NCBI GenBank assembly: GCA_009908405.1
Contig: JAAAPG010000009.1
Span: 1 to 35,805 of the forward strand
Source: Alphaproteobacteria bacterium
Lineage (GTDB): Bacteria; Pseudomonadota; Alphaproteobacteria; Rhodobacterales; Rhodobacteraceae
Length of the DNA: 35,805 bases
Direction of reading: 5' to 3'
The notes under the pieces are model-generated. The model saw only the letters and a list, made by a program, of their open reading frames with translations, was not told where the DNA came from and searched no databases. Of this stretch, positions 27,681-35,805 are shown one piece after another. Both the position numbers and the translations under genes were made by a program. Position 1 is the stretch's first letter; every line of letters starts with the position of its first letter.

Positions 27681-28253
27681 TCAGCGGCCCCATGTGCGCA
27701 CAACGCCGCAATCCATATGGACAAAATTCGACCTGGAATACCGGCCAACGCCGCCAGCGCCACAAGAGGTCGCGGCGCGCGCGACCTCGCTGACAGAGCG
27801 CGACTTCAACCGCACATCGGCGGCTTCGCCCTTCATGTGCAGCGAGTTGCGTGCCACCCCGCTGGACCGTGCGCGCAGCATCGCGTTGGTTTCGGGAGAG
27901 CGATAGCCCGAAAGCAGCATGTAAGGTTCATTCACACGCAGCAGGCCATGCGCCGCGGCCAGGATATCGACCGTGCGCGGGTCGATTTGTTTCACCTTGT
28001 TATTGCGCCAATCGCGGAAGAAGTGATTGATTTCCGACAGTGATTCCGGAATGTAATCGCCATCGACCCAGTAGATGATGTTGATCTTTTCGCCCGTGCG
28101 TCCCGAGTAGAAATTCACTTTGCGGATGTCGCCCGAGCCGCGGGCATAGGCCGTTACACCGGGGAAGAAGGGCGCAGCGCTGACGGCTGTTGCGGCGAAG
28201 GCCCCCAGCAGGGCGCGACGGGTGACGGTATTGCCAGTGTCTTGCATCGACAT
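27681..28253 (-). CDS. DUF882 / YcbK (MepK)-like M15-type murein endopeptidase with Tat-like signal
   Basis: 'TRRALLGAFAATAVSAAPF' signal; 'YMLLSGYRSPETN', 'SLHMKGEAADVRL', 'FVHMDCG' metal-site motifs; GAGGAA RBS before 28253. Confidence 0.9.
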   Translation of the reverse strand: MSMQDTGNTVTRRALLGAFAATAVSAAPFFPGVTAYARGSGDIRKVNFYSGRTGEKINIIYWVDGDYIPESLSEINHFFRDWRNNKVKQIDPRTVDILAAAHGLLRVNEPYMLLSGYRSPETNAMLRARSSGVARNSLHMKGEAADVRLKSRSVSEVARAATSCGAGGVGRYSRSNFVHMDCGVVRTWGR

Positions 28254-28322
28254 GAACTTCCTCAGGATTGCGCGAAACCCGCTGAATTCCGGATTGCTTC
28301 GTACCGCCGGTATTTCGCGATA

Positions 28323-28547
28323 TGGCAATGGCTTGCCACAGATTCTTCGTGCGACCAAGACCGGACTCGCTGGAATGGGCCGCGCAAGGTCGGCATTGGC
28401 AAGTTTTCGCCAATACGGCGCGTGTCCGTCGTCGTGAAGCCGCGTTTCATGGCGTCATCTTGGTCCGGTGTTGTTAAAATTCCCTTACATCGCGGCGAAT
28501 TTTGCCATGACAGGCTTGTGAGTGGACGAGATCGGCAATATTTTGCC
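28323..28547. promoter_or_regulatory. Cluster of GGCAA-N4-TTGCC dyads in the divergent DUF882/ldt intergenic region
   Basis: GGCAA-TGGC-TTGCC (28324-28337), GGCAA-GTTT-TCGCC (28398-28411, one mismatch), GGCAA-TATT-TTGCC (28534-28547); degenerate GGCGA-ATT-TTGCC (28494-28506). Confidence 0.6.
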
Positions 28548-28581
28548 AACTTGGCCGGAATCGACCACGCGGGGGACAGTC

Positions 28582-30174
28582 ATGCGTTTTTTCAAAAGCC
28601 CATCCATGCAGGCGAAGGTCGGCGCTGTTGCGGTGGCACTGGGCCTTCACGTGGCGGGTCCGTCCGTCGCACAACAGTTTCCCGCGTTCCAGCAAGCGGT
28701 TGCCGAAGGGGTCGCGTCGAACGAAGGGGTGTCGGCCTTTTACCGCGAAACGCAGTATGACGACATTTGGACGGGCGCCGACGATGCCCCGCGCCGAACG
28801 GCTTTCCTGACAGCGCTTGGGCGGGCGCCAGACCATGGCTTGCCCGTGGAACGCTATGACGTCCCCGGCTTGCTTGCCGCTTTCGACGCCGTGCGCAGCG
28901 AGCGCGACCGCGGTCGGCTGGAAGCACGGATGTCGCTGACATTCCTGCGTTTCGCGTCTGATCTGCACAGCGGTGTGCTGCAACCCTCGCGGATCGATTC
29001 CGCTATCGTGCGGGTTCTGCCGCGTCCGGAAGCACAGGCCCTGCTGACCGAATTCGCCTCTGCCCCGGCGGCGGGGTTCATCCGCAACCTGGCCCCGACC
29101 GCGCCGGAATACGCCCGCCTGTTCCGTGCCAAGCGCGATCTTGAACAGGCCATCGCCCAGGGCGGCTGGGGGCCGGAGGTGCCGCAGGCGCGCTTTGCGC
29201 CGGGCACATCGGGCGCCGCGGTGGTGGCCCTGCGAAACCGGTTGATCGCGATGGGCTACCTGGAGCGGTCCGCCGCCGCGACCTATGACAGCGTGTTGCA
29301 AAGCGCGGTGCAGCGGTTTCAGGTCAATCACGGCATCGAACCGGACGGGATTGCCGGGCCAGATACGCTCCGCGCGCTGAATGTCGGTCCGAACGCGCGG
29401 CTGGAATCCGTCATCGTCGCGATGGAGCGTGAGCGCTGGATGAACATTCCGCGCGGGGAACGCCATGTCTGGGTCAACCTGACGGATTTTCACGCGCGCA
29501 TCGTCGACAATGACACTGTCACGTTCCAAACCAAGGCGATCATCGGCGCGACGACCGATAAAAAGCATACGCCGGAATTTTCCGAGACGATGAAATACCT
29601 GGAAATCAACCCCGATTGGACGCTGCCCCGGTCGATCCTGGCGCGCTCCTATTGGGGCGCGCTGGCCTCTGGCGGGGCGCGGCATTTGCAGATCGTCGAT
29701 GCCCGCGGGCGCGTGGTGCCGCGCAGCGCGATCAATTTCGCGCGGTATTCGCCGGCAAATTTCCCGTTCAACGTGCGCCAGCCTCCGGGGCCGACCAACG
29801 CGCTGGGCGAGGTGAAATTCATGTTCCCCAACCCCTACGCGATCTACCTGCACGACACGCCGACCCAGCATCTGTTCAACACCACGGTGCGGACGCATTC
29901 TTCCGGCTGCGTGCGCCTGGATGACCCGCGTGATTTCGCCTACGAGCTGTTGTCACGGCAATCCGACACGCCGAAGGAGCTGTATCATTCGGTTCTGAAT
30001 ACCGGCCAGCAGACCCGGCTTTACCTGGATGACCCGGTGCCGGTGCATCTGGTGTATCGCACCGCGTTCACGAATGTGCGCGGCGAATTGAATTTCCGCC
30101 GCGATGTCTATGGCCGCGACGCCCAGATCTACCGCGCGCTTGTCGCCGCCGGGGCGGTGAACCCGGCAAGCTGA
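28582..30174 (+). CDS. L,D-transpeptidase, YcbB/LdtD-like, with peptidoglycan-binding domain
   Basis: Signal peptide; PG-binding 'AVQRFQVNHGIEPDGIAGPDTLRALN'; YkuD active site 'HSSGCVRLDDP'. Confidence 0.93.
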   Translation: MRFFKSPSMQAKVGAVAVALGLHVAGPSVAQQFPAFQQAVAEGVASNEGVSAFYRETQYDDIWTGADDAPRRTAFLTALGRAPDHGLPVERYDVPGLLAAFDAVRSERDRGRLEARMSLTFLRFASDLHSGVLQPSRIDSAIVRVLPRPEAQALLTEFASAPAAGFIRNLAPTAPEYARLFRAKRDLEQAIAQGGWGPEVPQARFAPGTSGAAVVALRNRLIAMGYLERSAAATYDSVLQSAVQRFQVNHGIEPDGIAGPDTLRALNVGPNARLESVIVAMERERWMNIPRGERHVWVNLTDFHARIVDNDTVTFQTKAIIGATTDKKHTPEFSETMKYLEINPDWTLPRSILARSYWGALASGGARHLQIVDARGRVVPRSAINFARYSPANFPFNVRQPPGPTNALGEVKFMFPNPYAIYLHDTPTQHLFNTTVRTHSSGCVRLDDPRDFAYELLSRQSDTPKELYHSVLNTGQQTRLYLDDPVPVHLVYRTAFTNVRGELNFRRDVYGRDAQIYRALVAAGAVNPAS

Positions 30175-30193
30175 TCTTGCGGCTTGCCAATCA

Positions 30194-30221
30194 AACGCCC
30201 CGTCCTGCGCGATGGGGCGTT
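30194..30221 (+). terminator. Likely terminator downstream of ldt
   Basis: AACGCCCC ... GGGGCGTT 8-bp stem, weak T-tract. Confidence 0.5.
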
Positions 30222-30269
30222 CCGCTTTGGCTGCATCAGCCCCGAGGCAAGTGCATTTTCAGTTGCCGG

Positions 30270-30287
30270 GTGTCATGAAGCTGTTAC
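30270..30287 (+). promoter_or_regulatory. Candidate Pho box upstream of the ACP gene
   Basis: GTGTCAT-GAAG-CTGTTAC compared with CTGTCAT-N4-CTGTCAT; degenerate second half. Confidence 0.3.
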
Positions 30288-30335
30288 ATTCGGGTTTGAT
30301 ACGGGACGCATCCCTCTTGCCAAGGAGATTGCCCG

Positions 30336-30623
30336 ATGGGACTGGACTTCATGTTGGACGAAAACCTGATCGCGCAGCGCGTCAAAGAAATCATCGCCGA
30401 ACAAGCGCTGGTCGAGCCGTCGGAGGTGCGCGAGGAGATGACGCTCGCCGATCTCGACCTCGACAGCCTTGGACTGATCGAATGCATCTTCGGCATCGAG
30501 GAGGCCTTCGATGTTGCCGTGCCGTTCAATGCCAACAACCCTGAAGAAAGCGGGTTCGACATATCGTCGGTCGGCGCGATCATCCGGCAGGTCGAGGGAT
30601 TGATCGCCAGACAGGCGGCATGA
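30336..30623 (+). CDS. Acyl carrier protein (95 aa)
   Basis: 'MTLADLDLDSLGLIECIFGIEEAFDVAVPF', phosphopantetheine attachment DSL motif; AAGGAG RBS. Confidence 0.9.
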   Translation: MGLDFMLDENLIAQRVKEIIAEQALVEPSEVREEMTLADLDLDSLGLIECIFGIEEAFDVAVPFNANNPEESGFDISSVGAIIRQVEGLIARQAA

Positions 30624-31831
30624 GGCGCGTTGTCATTACCGGCGCAGGCACGGTCAACCCGCTTGGATCCGACGTGCCATCAACCTACCAGGCCATGCAG
30701 GCCGCGCAGTGTGCCATCGGGCCGCTGACCTGCCGCGATGTCGCGCGGCTGGGCGTTCAGATCGGCGCGGAAGTGAAGGGCTTCGATCCCGCCGCGCATT
30801 TTGCCCGCGCGCAACTGCCGCTGCTGGACCGGTTCACGCAATTCGCGCTGGTCAGTGCGCGGCAAGCCATGGCGCAAGCCGGGCTGGAGTTGTCCGATGA
30901 TGACCAGACGCGCGCGGGCGTGGTGCTGGGCACGGCGGGCGGCGGCAACCTGACGGTCGATGACAATTACCGCACGGTGTACGAAGCGGGCAAGAACCGC
31001 GTTCACCCGTTCGTCGTGCCCAAGCTGATGCACAATGCCGCCGCGTCGCATGTCTCGATGGCCTTCGGGCTGAAGGGGCCGGGCTTTACCACCTCGACCG
31101 CCTGCGCGTCGGCCAACCACGCGATGGGGCAGGCGCTGATGCTGATCCGCGCCGGGATGGCCGATGTCATGTTGACCGGCGGGTCCGAAGCCATGCTGGG
31201 CTTCGGCGGGATCAAGGCGTGGGAGGGTCTGCGCGTCATGAGCCGCGACACCTGCCGCCCGTTTTCACGAGATCGTTCCGGCATGGTGCAGGGCGAAGGC
31301 GGCGCGGTCTTCGTGTTCGAGGAACGCGACCGCGCGCTGGCCCGCGGCGCGCCCATCCTGGCCGAGGTCGCGGGGTTCGGCATGTCATCCGATGCCAGCG
31401 ACATCGTCATGCCCGACCGCGACGGCCCGGTGCGCGCGATGCGCATGGCCTTGGCCGATGCCGGGCTTGCGCCAGAGGCGATCGGCTATGTCAACGCCCA
31501 TGGCACCGGAACGGCGGCCAATGACCGCACCGAAGCGCAGGCCCTTGCCGAAGTGATGGGCGATCATTTGGCTGACTGCCCGGTCTCTTCGACGAAATCC
31601 ATGCATGGCCACCTGATCGGCGGCACAAGCGCGGTGGAACTGCTTGCCTGCCTGATGGCGCTGCAGGACGGGGTTCTGGCCCCGACCGTCAATTTCACCG
31701 AAGCCGACCCGGATTGCGCGCTTGATGCAGTGCCCAACACGGCGCGAGAGGCGCGTGCCGATGCCGCGATGAGCAATGCGTTTGCCTTTGGCGGCCTGAA
31801 CGCGGTTATGGTGCTGCGTCGCGCCGCGTGA
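30620..31831 (+). CDS. Beta-ketoacyl-ACP synthase (FabF-like)
   Basis: Catalytic Cys 'STACASANHA', His 'NAHGTGTAANDRTEA', His 'STKSMHGHLIGGTSAVE'; ATGA overlap with the ACP gene. Confidence 0.93.
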   Translation: MRRVVITGAGTVNPLGSDVPSTYQAMQAAQCAIGPLTCRDVARLGVQIGAEVKGFDPAAHFARAQLPLLDRFTQFALVSARQAMAQAGLELSDDDQTRAGVVLGTAGGGNLTVDDNYRTVYEAGKNRVHPFVVPKLMHNAAASHVSMAFGLKGPGFTTSTACASANHAMGQALMLIRAGMADVMLTGGSEAMLGFGGIKAWEGLRVMSRDTCRPFSRDRSGMVQGEGGAVFVFEERDRALARGAPILAEVAGFGMSSDASDIVMPDRDGPVRAMRMALADAGLAPEAIGYVNAHGTGTAANDRTEAQALAEVMGDHLADCPVSSTKSMHGHLIGGTSAVELLACLMALQDGVLAPTVNFTEADPDCALDAVPNTAREARADAAMSNAFAFGGLNAVMVLRRAA

Positions 31832-31873
31832 CCAAGCTGTGACTTGACAGGGCCGCGGCGCGCGCGCACCACT

Positions 31874-31957
31874 GGAGGGTGTCGCAGTCGATCGTGATCA
31901 CGCGCCCCGCCCCACTTTAACTTTTCGGGTCGCGTGTCCTTTTGCGCGACATGCTCC
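31874..31957. repeat. Palindrome-ended intergenic repeat, copy 2 (about 84 bp, internally deleted)
   Basis: GGAGGGTGTCGC ... GCGACATGCTCC termini (10/12); shares 'ACTYTAACTTTTC', 'TTTTGCGC' and 'GACRTGCTC' with 5836-5940. Confidence 0.6.
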
Positions 31958-31979
31958 AAAGGCCTGCGCGGGGGATCAC

Positions 31980-33374
31980 ATGACAGCGCCTGTCGGTTTG
32001 GGACTTATCCGCTTCGGTCTGGGCTTGCGCCCCGACAGCCCGCTTTCGGTCGGCCCGGAGGCGCTCTGGCACGATCTGGACCGTGACGAACCACCCGCGC
32101 GGATTGGCCGTTTCGCGACCAAGCTCGAGCGCGAGGGCGTGCGCGTTTCCATTCGTCGGGCGCGGTCCAAGGCAAAGCGGGCGCGCGCCGAGCCAGAGAT
32201 GGCGGGCCCGACCGGCATGGCGGATTTTGCCGATCAACTGCGACGGGTCAACCGCGCCGATATGCGTGATTCGCTTTCGGATTTGCGCGGCGACCTCGCG
32301 CGCCGTATCGACGCGCCGATCGGGTTTCGACAGCGGCTGGTCGATTTCTGGGCAAATCATTTTGCCGCTGACAGCCGCCCCGGCCGATTCCGGGCCGCGC
32401 GGGCCAGCTATATCGAAGAGGCGATCCGCCCGCATGTGGCAGGGTCTTTCGCGACATTGCTGCGTGCGGCCGCCCTGCACCCGGTGATGCAGAACTACCT
32501 GAACCAGAACCGTTCGGTCGGCCCCTTCAGCCGGGTCGGGCGGCGCACCGGGCGCGGCCTGAACGAGAATCTCGCCCGAGAGCTTCTGGAACTGCACACG
32601 TTGGGGGTCGAAGGCGGGTATAGTCAGGATGATGTTACCCAGATGGCGCGGCTGCTGACCGGCATCACCTATGACCTTGACCAAGGTTACAAGTTCGACC
32701 CGCGGATCGCTGAACCGGGCCTGATCGAGATTTTCGGCAAACGTTACGGCGGGCGCCCGGTCATGGAGCGCCACGTCCATGAGGCGCTGGACGATCTGGC
32801 CGTGCACCCCGGTACGGCGGCGCATCTTGTCGGCAAGCTGGCACGCCATTTCGTGGCCGATGACCCGGACCCGCAACTGGTGGCGCATATGCAGGCCGCC
32901 TATACCTCCAGCGGTGGCGATTTGCGCAATGTGTACCGGGCCATGCTGGAACATCCTGCGGCATGGACGCCCACGCTGGGCAAGACACGCGCCCCGCTGA
33001 CATGGGTCGCGGCCAGTTTGCGCGCGACCGGGATAGGCGCGGCGCAGGTTCTGGACATGGATGACCGCCAGACGCGGCGCGACCTGATGATCCCGCTGCA
33101 AGCGATGGGCCAGCCGCACGAAGCCGTTCCGTCCCCGGCGGGCTACGATGATCGCGCCGATGCCTGGATCACGCCGCAAGCCGTGGCCGCGCGCATTGAC
33201 TGGGCCATCGGGCTGGCCGACCGGTTGTCGACTCCACCCGACCCGCGCGCCTTCGTGACCGCGGCCTTGGGCGACCTGGCCAGCCCCATGTTGATCCGGG
33301 CGGCCCGGGGTGCCGAAACCCGGACAGAGGGCGTCGCGATGATCCTTGCCGCGCCCGATTTCAACCGCTGCTGA
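31980..33374 (+). CDS. DUF1800 family protein
   Basis: 'RLVDFWANHFAADSR', 'LNENLARELLELHTLGVEGGYSQDDVTQMARLLTG'. Confidence 0.92.
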   Translation: MTAPVGLGLIRFGLGLRPDSPLSVGPEALWHDLDRDEPPARIGRFATKLEREGVRVSIRRARSKAKRARAEPEMAGPTGMADFADQLRRVNRADMRDSLSDLRGDLARRIDAPIGFRQRLVDFWANHFAADSRPGRFRAARASYIEEAIRPHVAGSFATLLRAAALHPVMQNYLNQNRSVGPFSRVGRRTGRGLNENLARELLELHTLGVEGGYSQDDVTQMARLLTGITYDLDQGYKFDPRIAEPGLIEIFGKRYGGRPVMERHVHEALDDLAVHPGTAAHLVGKLARHFVADDPDPQLVAHMQAAYTSSGGDLRNVYRAMLEHPAAWTPTLGKTRAPLTWVAASLRATGIGAAQVLDMDDRQTRRDLMIPLQAMGQPHEAVPSPAGYDDRADAWITPQAVAARIDWAIGLADRLSTPPDPRAFVTAALGDLASPMLIRAARGAETRTEGVAMILAAPDFNRC

Positions 33375-33387
33375 GAGGGCCGGAACC

Positions 33388-34557
33388 ATGCGCCACGACC
33401 CCAATCGCCGTGCTTTTCTGGGCCAGGTTGCCGCGCTGGGCTGTTCGGCGGCGGCCAGCCCGTTCCTTAGCCCCATCGCCATGGCAAGCGCGCCGGGGGA
33501 AAACCGGCTGGTGGTGATCGTGTTGCGCGGGGCGCTTGACGGTCTGGATGCGCTGCGCCCGATAGGCGACCGGCATTTCGCTGCATTGCGCCCCAGCCTG
33601 TCGGACGGCGGCACGCCCCTGGGCGACGGGTTCTTCGCGCTGCATCCGACCCTGTCTGGCCTGACGCCGCTGTGGCAGTCCGGCGAGCTGGCCTTCGTGC
33701 CCGCCACCTCGACCCCCTATCGCGACAAGCGCAGCCATTTCGATGGCCAGGATCTGCTGGAGGCGGGAACGCCTGATGACCAGCCGGGTGTCCCGTCGCG
33801 CGATGGCTGGCTCAATCGCGCGCTGACGCTCATGCCCGATGTCACCGCGCGCACGGCCTTTGCACTCGGGCGCGAGCGGATGCTCATCCTTGACGGACCC
33901 GCGCCCATGACCCAATGGACGCCGGGCACAGAGCTGGAACTGGGACCGCAAGCCAAGCTTCTGCTGGAATATCTTTATGCCCAAGACCCGCTTTTCGCAG
34001 AGGCTGGCCTGACGGCACTCGACATGGGCACCGCGCAAGGCATGTCCGCCCCGGCGCGTGGCCCGGCGGGCGAGGTTCTGGCCCGCTACCTGGCAGAGCA
34101 GATGCGCGGCGAAACCCGGATCGCCAGCCTGTCGCTGTCGGGCTTTGACACGCATCAGCAGCAGGCGAACCGCCTGCGCCCGGCGCTGCGCAACCTCGAA
34201 ACCACGCTTTTGACGCTGCGGGCCGAGATGGGACCGCTCTGGGCGCGCACAACCGTTCTGGCGATGACCGAATTCGGCCGCACCGCGCGCGAAAATGGCA
34301 CCAAGGGCACCGATCACGGCACCGGCGGCATGGCATTGCTGGCCGGGGGGGCGCTGCGCGGCGGGCGCATCATCGGCGGCTGGCCGGGGCTGGCCGAGGC
34401 CGCGCTTTATGACGGGCGCGACCTGATGCCGCTCAGCGATGTGCGCGCCTATGCCGCCTGGGCGCTGCGTGACATGTATGGGTTGCGCAAGTCTGACCTG
34501 ATGCGCACGGTCTTTCCGGGGCTTGATATGGGCGACACCCCCGGCCTGCTGCTTTAA
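33388..34557 (+). CDS. DUF1501 family protein with Tat-like signal
   Basis: 'NRRAFLGQVAALGCSAAASPFL', 'LVVIVLRGALDGLDALRP', 'SLSGFDTHQQQ', 'TDHGTGGMALLAGG'. Confidence 0.92.
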   Translation: MRHDPNRRAFLGQVAALGCSAAASPFLSPIAMASAPGENRLVVIVLRGALDGLDALRPIGDRHFAALRPSLSDGGTPLGDGFFALHPTLSGLTPLWQSGELAFVPATSTPYRDKRSHFDGQDLLEAGTPDDQPGVPSRDGWLNRALTLMPDVTARTAFALGRERMLILDGPAPMTQWTPGTELELGPQAKLLLEYLYAQDPLFAEAGLTALDMGTAQGMSAPARGPAGEVLARYLAEQMRGETRIASLSLSGFDTHQQQANRLRPALRNLETTLLTLRAEMGPLWARTTVLAMTEFGRTARENGTKGTDHGTGGMALLAGGALRGGRIIGGWPGLAEAALYDGRDLMPLSDVRAYAAWALRDMYGLRKSDLMRTVFPGLDMGDTPGLLL

Positions 34558-34595
34558 CGCTTTCAACGCGCGGCCACGCGGCCTATATGCGCCTC

Positions 34596-35805
34596 ATGGC
34601 ACAAGCACCCCTGTTACAACTCTCCGGAATCGGCCTTGGCTTTGGCGGCAACCCGCTGCTGGAGGGGCTGGACACCACCATCCAACCCGGCGACCGCGTG
34701 GCGCTTGTGGGGCGCAACGGGTCCGGCAAATCCACCCTGATGAAGATCATGGCGGGGCTGGTGGAACCAGACACCGGCACCCGCACCCTGCCGCCGGGCA
34801 TGTCGGTGGGCTACATGGAACAAGACCCGGATTTCGCGGGGTTTGCCACATTGGGCGAGTATGCCATGCAAACCCTGGACCCATCCGAAGGGTGGCGCGT
34901 GGATATTGCCGCCGAAGGGCTGGAATTCGATCCGGAACTGGACCCCGCCCGCGCCTCTGGCGGCGAACGCCGCCGCGCGGCGCTGGCGCGGCTTCTGGCC
35001 GAAGCGCCCGACCTGATGCTGCTGGACGAGCCGACGAACCATCTGGACATCACCGCCATTCACTGGCTGGAAGCGCGGCTGCGCGAAACCCGCACGGCTT
35101 TCGTGCTGATCAGCCATGACCGCGCCTTCCTGCGCGCGCTGACCCGTGCCACGCTGTGGGTGGACCGGGGCCAGGTGCGCCGCCGCGAAGCCGGGTTCGA
35201 CGGGTTCGAGGAATGGCGCGACAAGATCTGGGCCGAAGAGGACGACGCCCGCCACAAGCTGAACCGCAAGATCAAGGCGGAAGCGCGCTGGGCGGTCGAG
35301 GGCATCTCGGCGCGGCGCAAACGCAACCAGGGCCGGGTGCGCGCGCTGGCCGAATTGCGCGCCGAACGCGCCAGCCAGATCAAGCGGCAGGGCACGGCGG
35401 CGATGGCGTTCGACAGCGCCCCGCAATCGGGCAAGCTGGTGGCGGAACTGGAAAACGTGTCAAAAGCCTATGGCGACCGGACCATCCTGCAAGATTTCTC
35501 GCTGCGGGTGATGCGCGGCGAATGCGTGGCCATGATCGGCCCCAACGGGGTGGGCAAGACCACGCTCCTGCGCCTGATGACCGGGCAGGAAGGGGCCGAC
35601 CAAGGCACGATCCGGCTGGGCACCAACCTGCAAACGGCGGTGTTCGACCAGACCCGCGCGCAGCTCGACCCGAATGCATCGCTGTGGGAGAACCTGACGG
35701 GCGATCCGCTGATGGCGGTGTCGGGGCAGGCCGACCAGGTCATGGTGCGGGGCCAGCCCCGGCACGTGGTGGGGTATCTGAAGGAATTCCTGTTCGACGA
35801 GTCGC
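34596..35805 (+). CDS. ABC-F family ATP-binding protein (Uup-like), 3' partial
   Basis: Read directly, as it runs off the window: MAQAPLLQLSGIGLGFGG..., Walker A 'GRNGSGKST', 'LMLLDEPTNHLDITAIHWLE', second 'GPNGVGKTT'. Confidence 0.9.
   Translation, partial: MAQAPLLQLSGIGLGFGGNPLLEGLDTTIQPGDRVALVGRNGSGKSTLMKIMAGLVEPDTGTRTLPPGMSVGYMEQDPDFAGFATLGEYAMQTLDPSEGWRVDIAAEGLEFDPELDPARASGGERRRAALARLLAEAPDLMLLDEPTNHLDITAIHWLEARLRETRTAFVLISHDRAFLRALTRATLWVDRGQVRRREAGFDGFEEWRDKIWAEEDDARHKLNRKIKAEARWAVEGISARRKRNQGRVRALAELRAERASQIKRQGTAAMAFDSAPQSGKLVAELENVSKAYGDRTILQDFSLRVMRGECVAMIGPNGVGKTTLLRLMTGQEGADQGTIRLGTNLQTAVFDQTRAQLDPNASLWENLTGDPLMAVSGQADQVMVRGQPRHVVGYLKEFLFDES

Noticed and set aside
31844-31849. 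TTGACA as a -35 promoter box
   Set aside because: No plausible -10 at 16-18 bp downstream (very GC-rich).
1-35805. CRISPR array, prophage, transposon, toxin-antitoxin or defence system
   Set aside because: No spaced direct repeats, transposase, integrase or typical defence-domain genes seen; the window reads as core-like chromosome with regulatory and repeat features.

Overview
GC-rich chromosomal window whose gene content and style fit a Rhodobacteraceae/roseobacter-type alphaproteobacterium (taxonomy is inference). Gene content in order: an alpha-glucoside ABC transporter and glucosidase operon (aglE-F-G-A-K type, 5' end truncated); a cupin protein; a DEAD-box RNA helicase; tRNA-Leu(CAA); a bactofilin + M23 peptidase pair; a DUF455 ferritin-like gene remnant next to bcp; queA; an MFS transporter; DUF924; lpd; a rhodanese; uvrA; a LOG-family protein; a LysM protein; an Atm1-type ABC exporter; an HI0933-family flavoprotein; KpsE/KpsT-like capsule export genes; a divergent DUF882 (MepK-like) / L,D-transpeptidase (YcbB-like) pair; an ACP + ketosynthase mini-operon; a DUF1800/DUF1501 pair; and an ABC-F ATPase truncated at the right edge. 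I see no CRISPR array, prophage, transposase or obvious defence island. The most interesting signals are intergenic: (1) repeated GGCAA-N4-TTGCC dyads in the DUF882/L,D-transpeptidase intergenic region; (2) two copies of a degenerate palindrome-ended intergenic repeat, one of which supplies the stop codon of the aglK-like gene; (3) a perfect ATTC-N8-GAAT dyad upstream of the rhodanese gene, matching the SqrR sulfide-repressor operator as I remember it; (4) a long dyad upstream of lpd; (5) a DUF455 gene with an internal deletion plus a frameshift; (6) a possible Pho box upstream of an orphan ACP-ketosynthase operon. All family calls are by eye; no database search was run.
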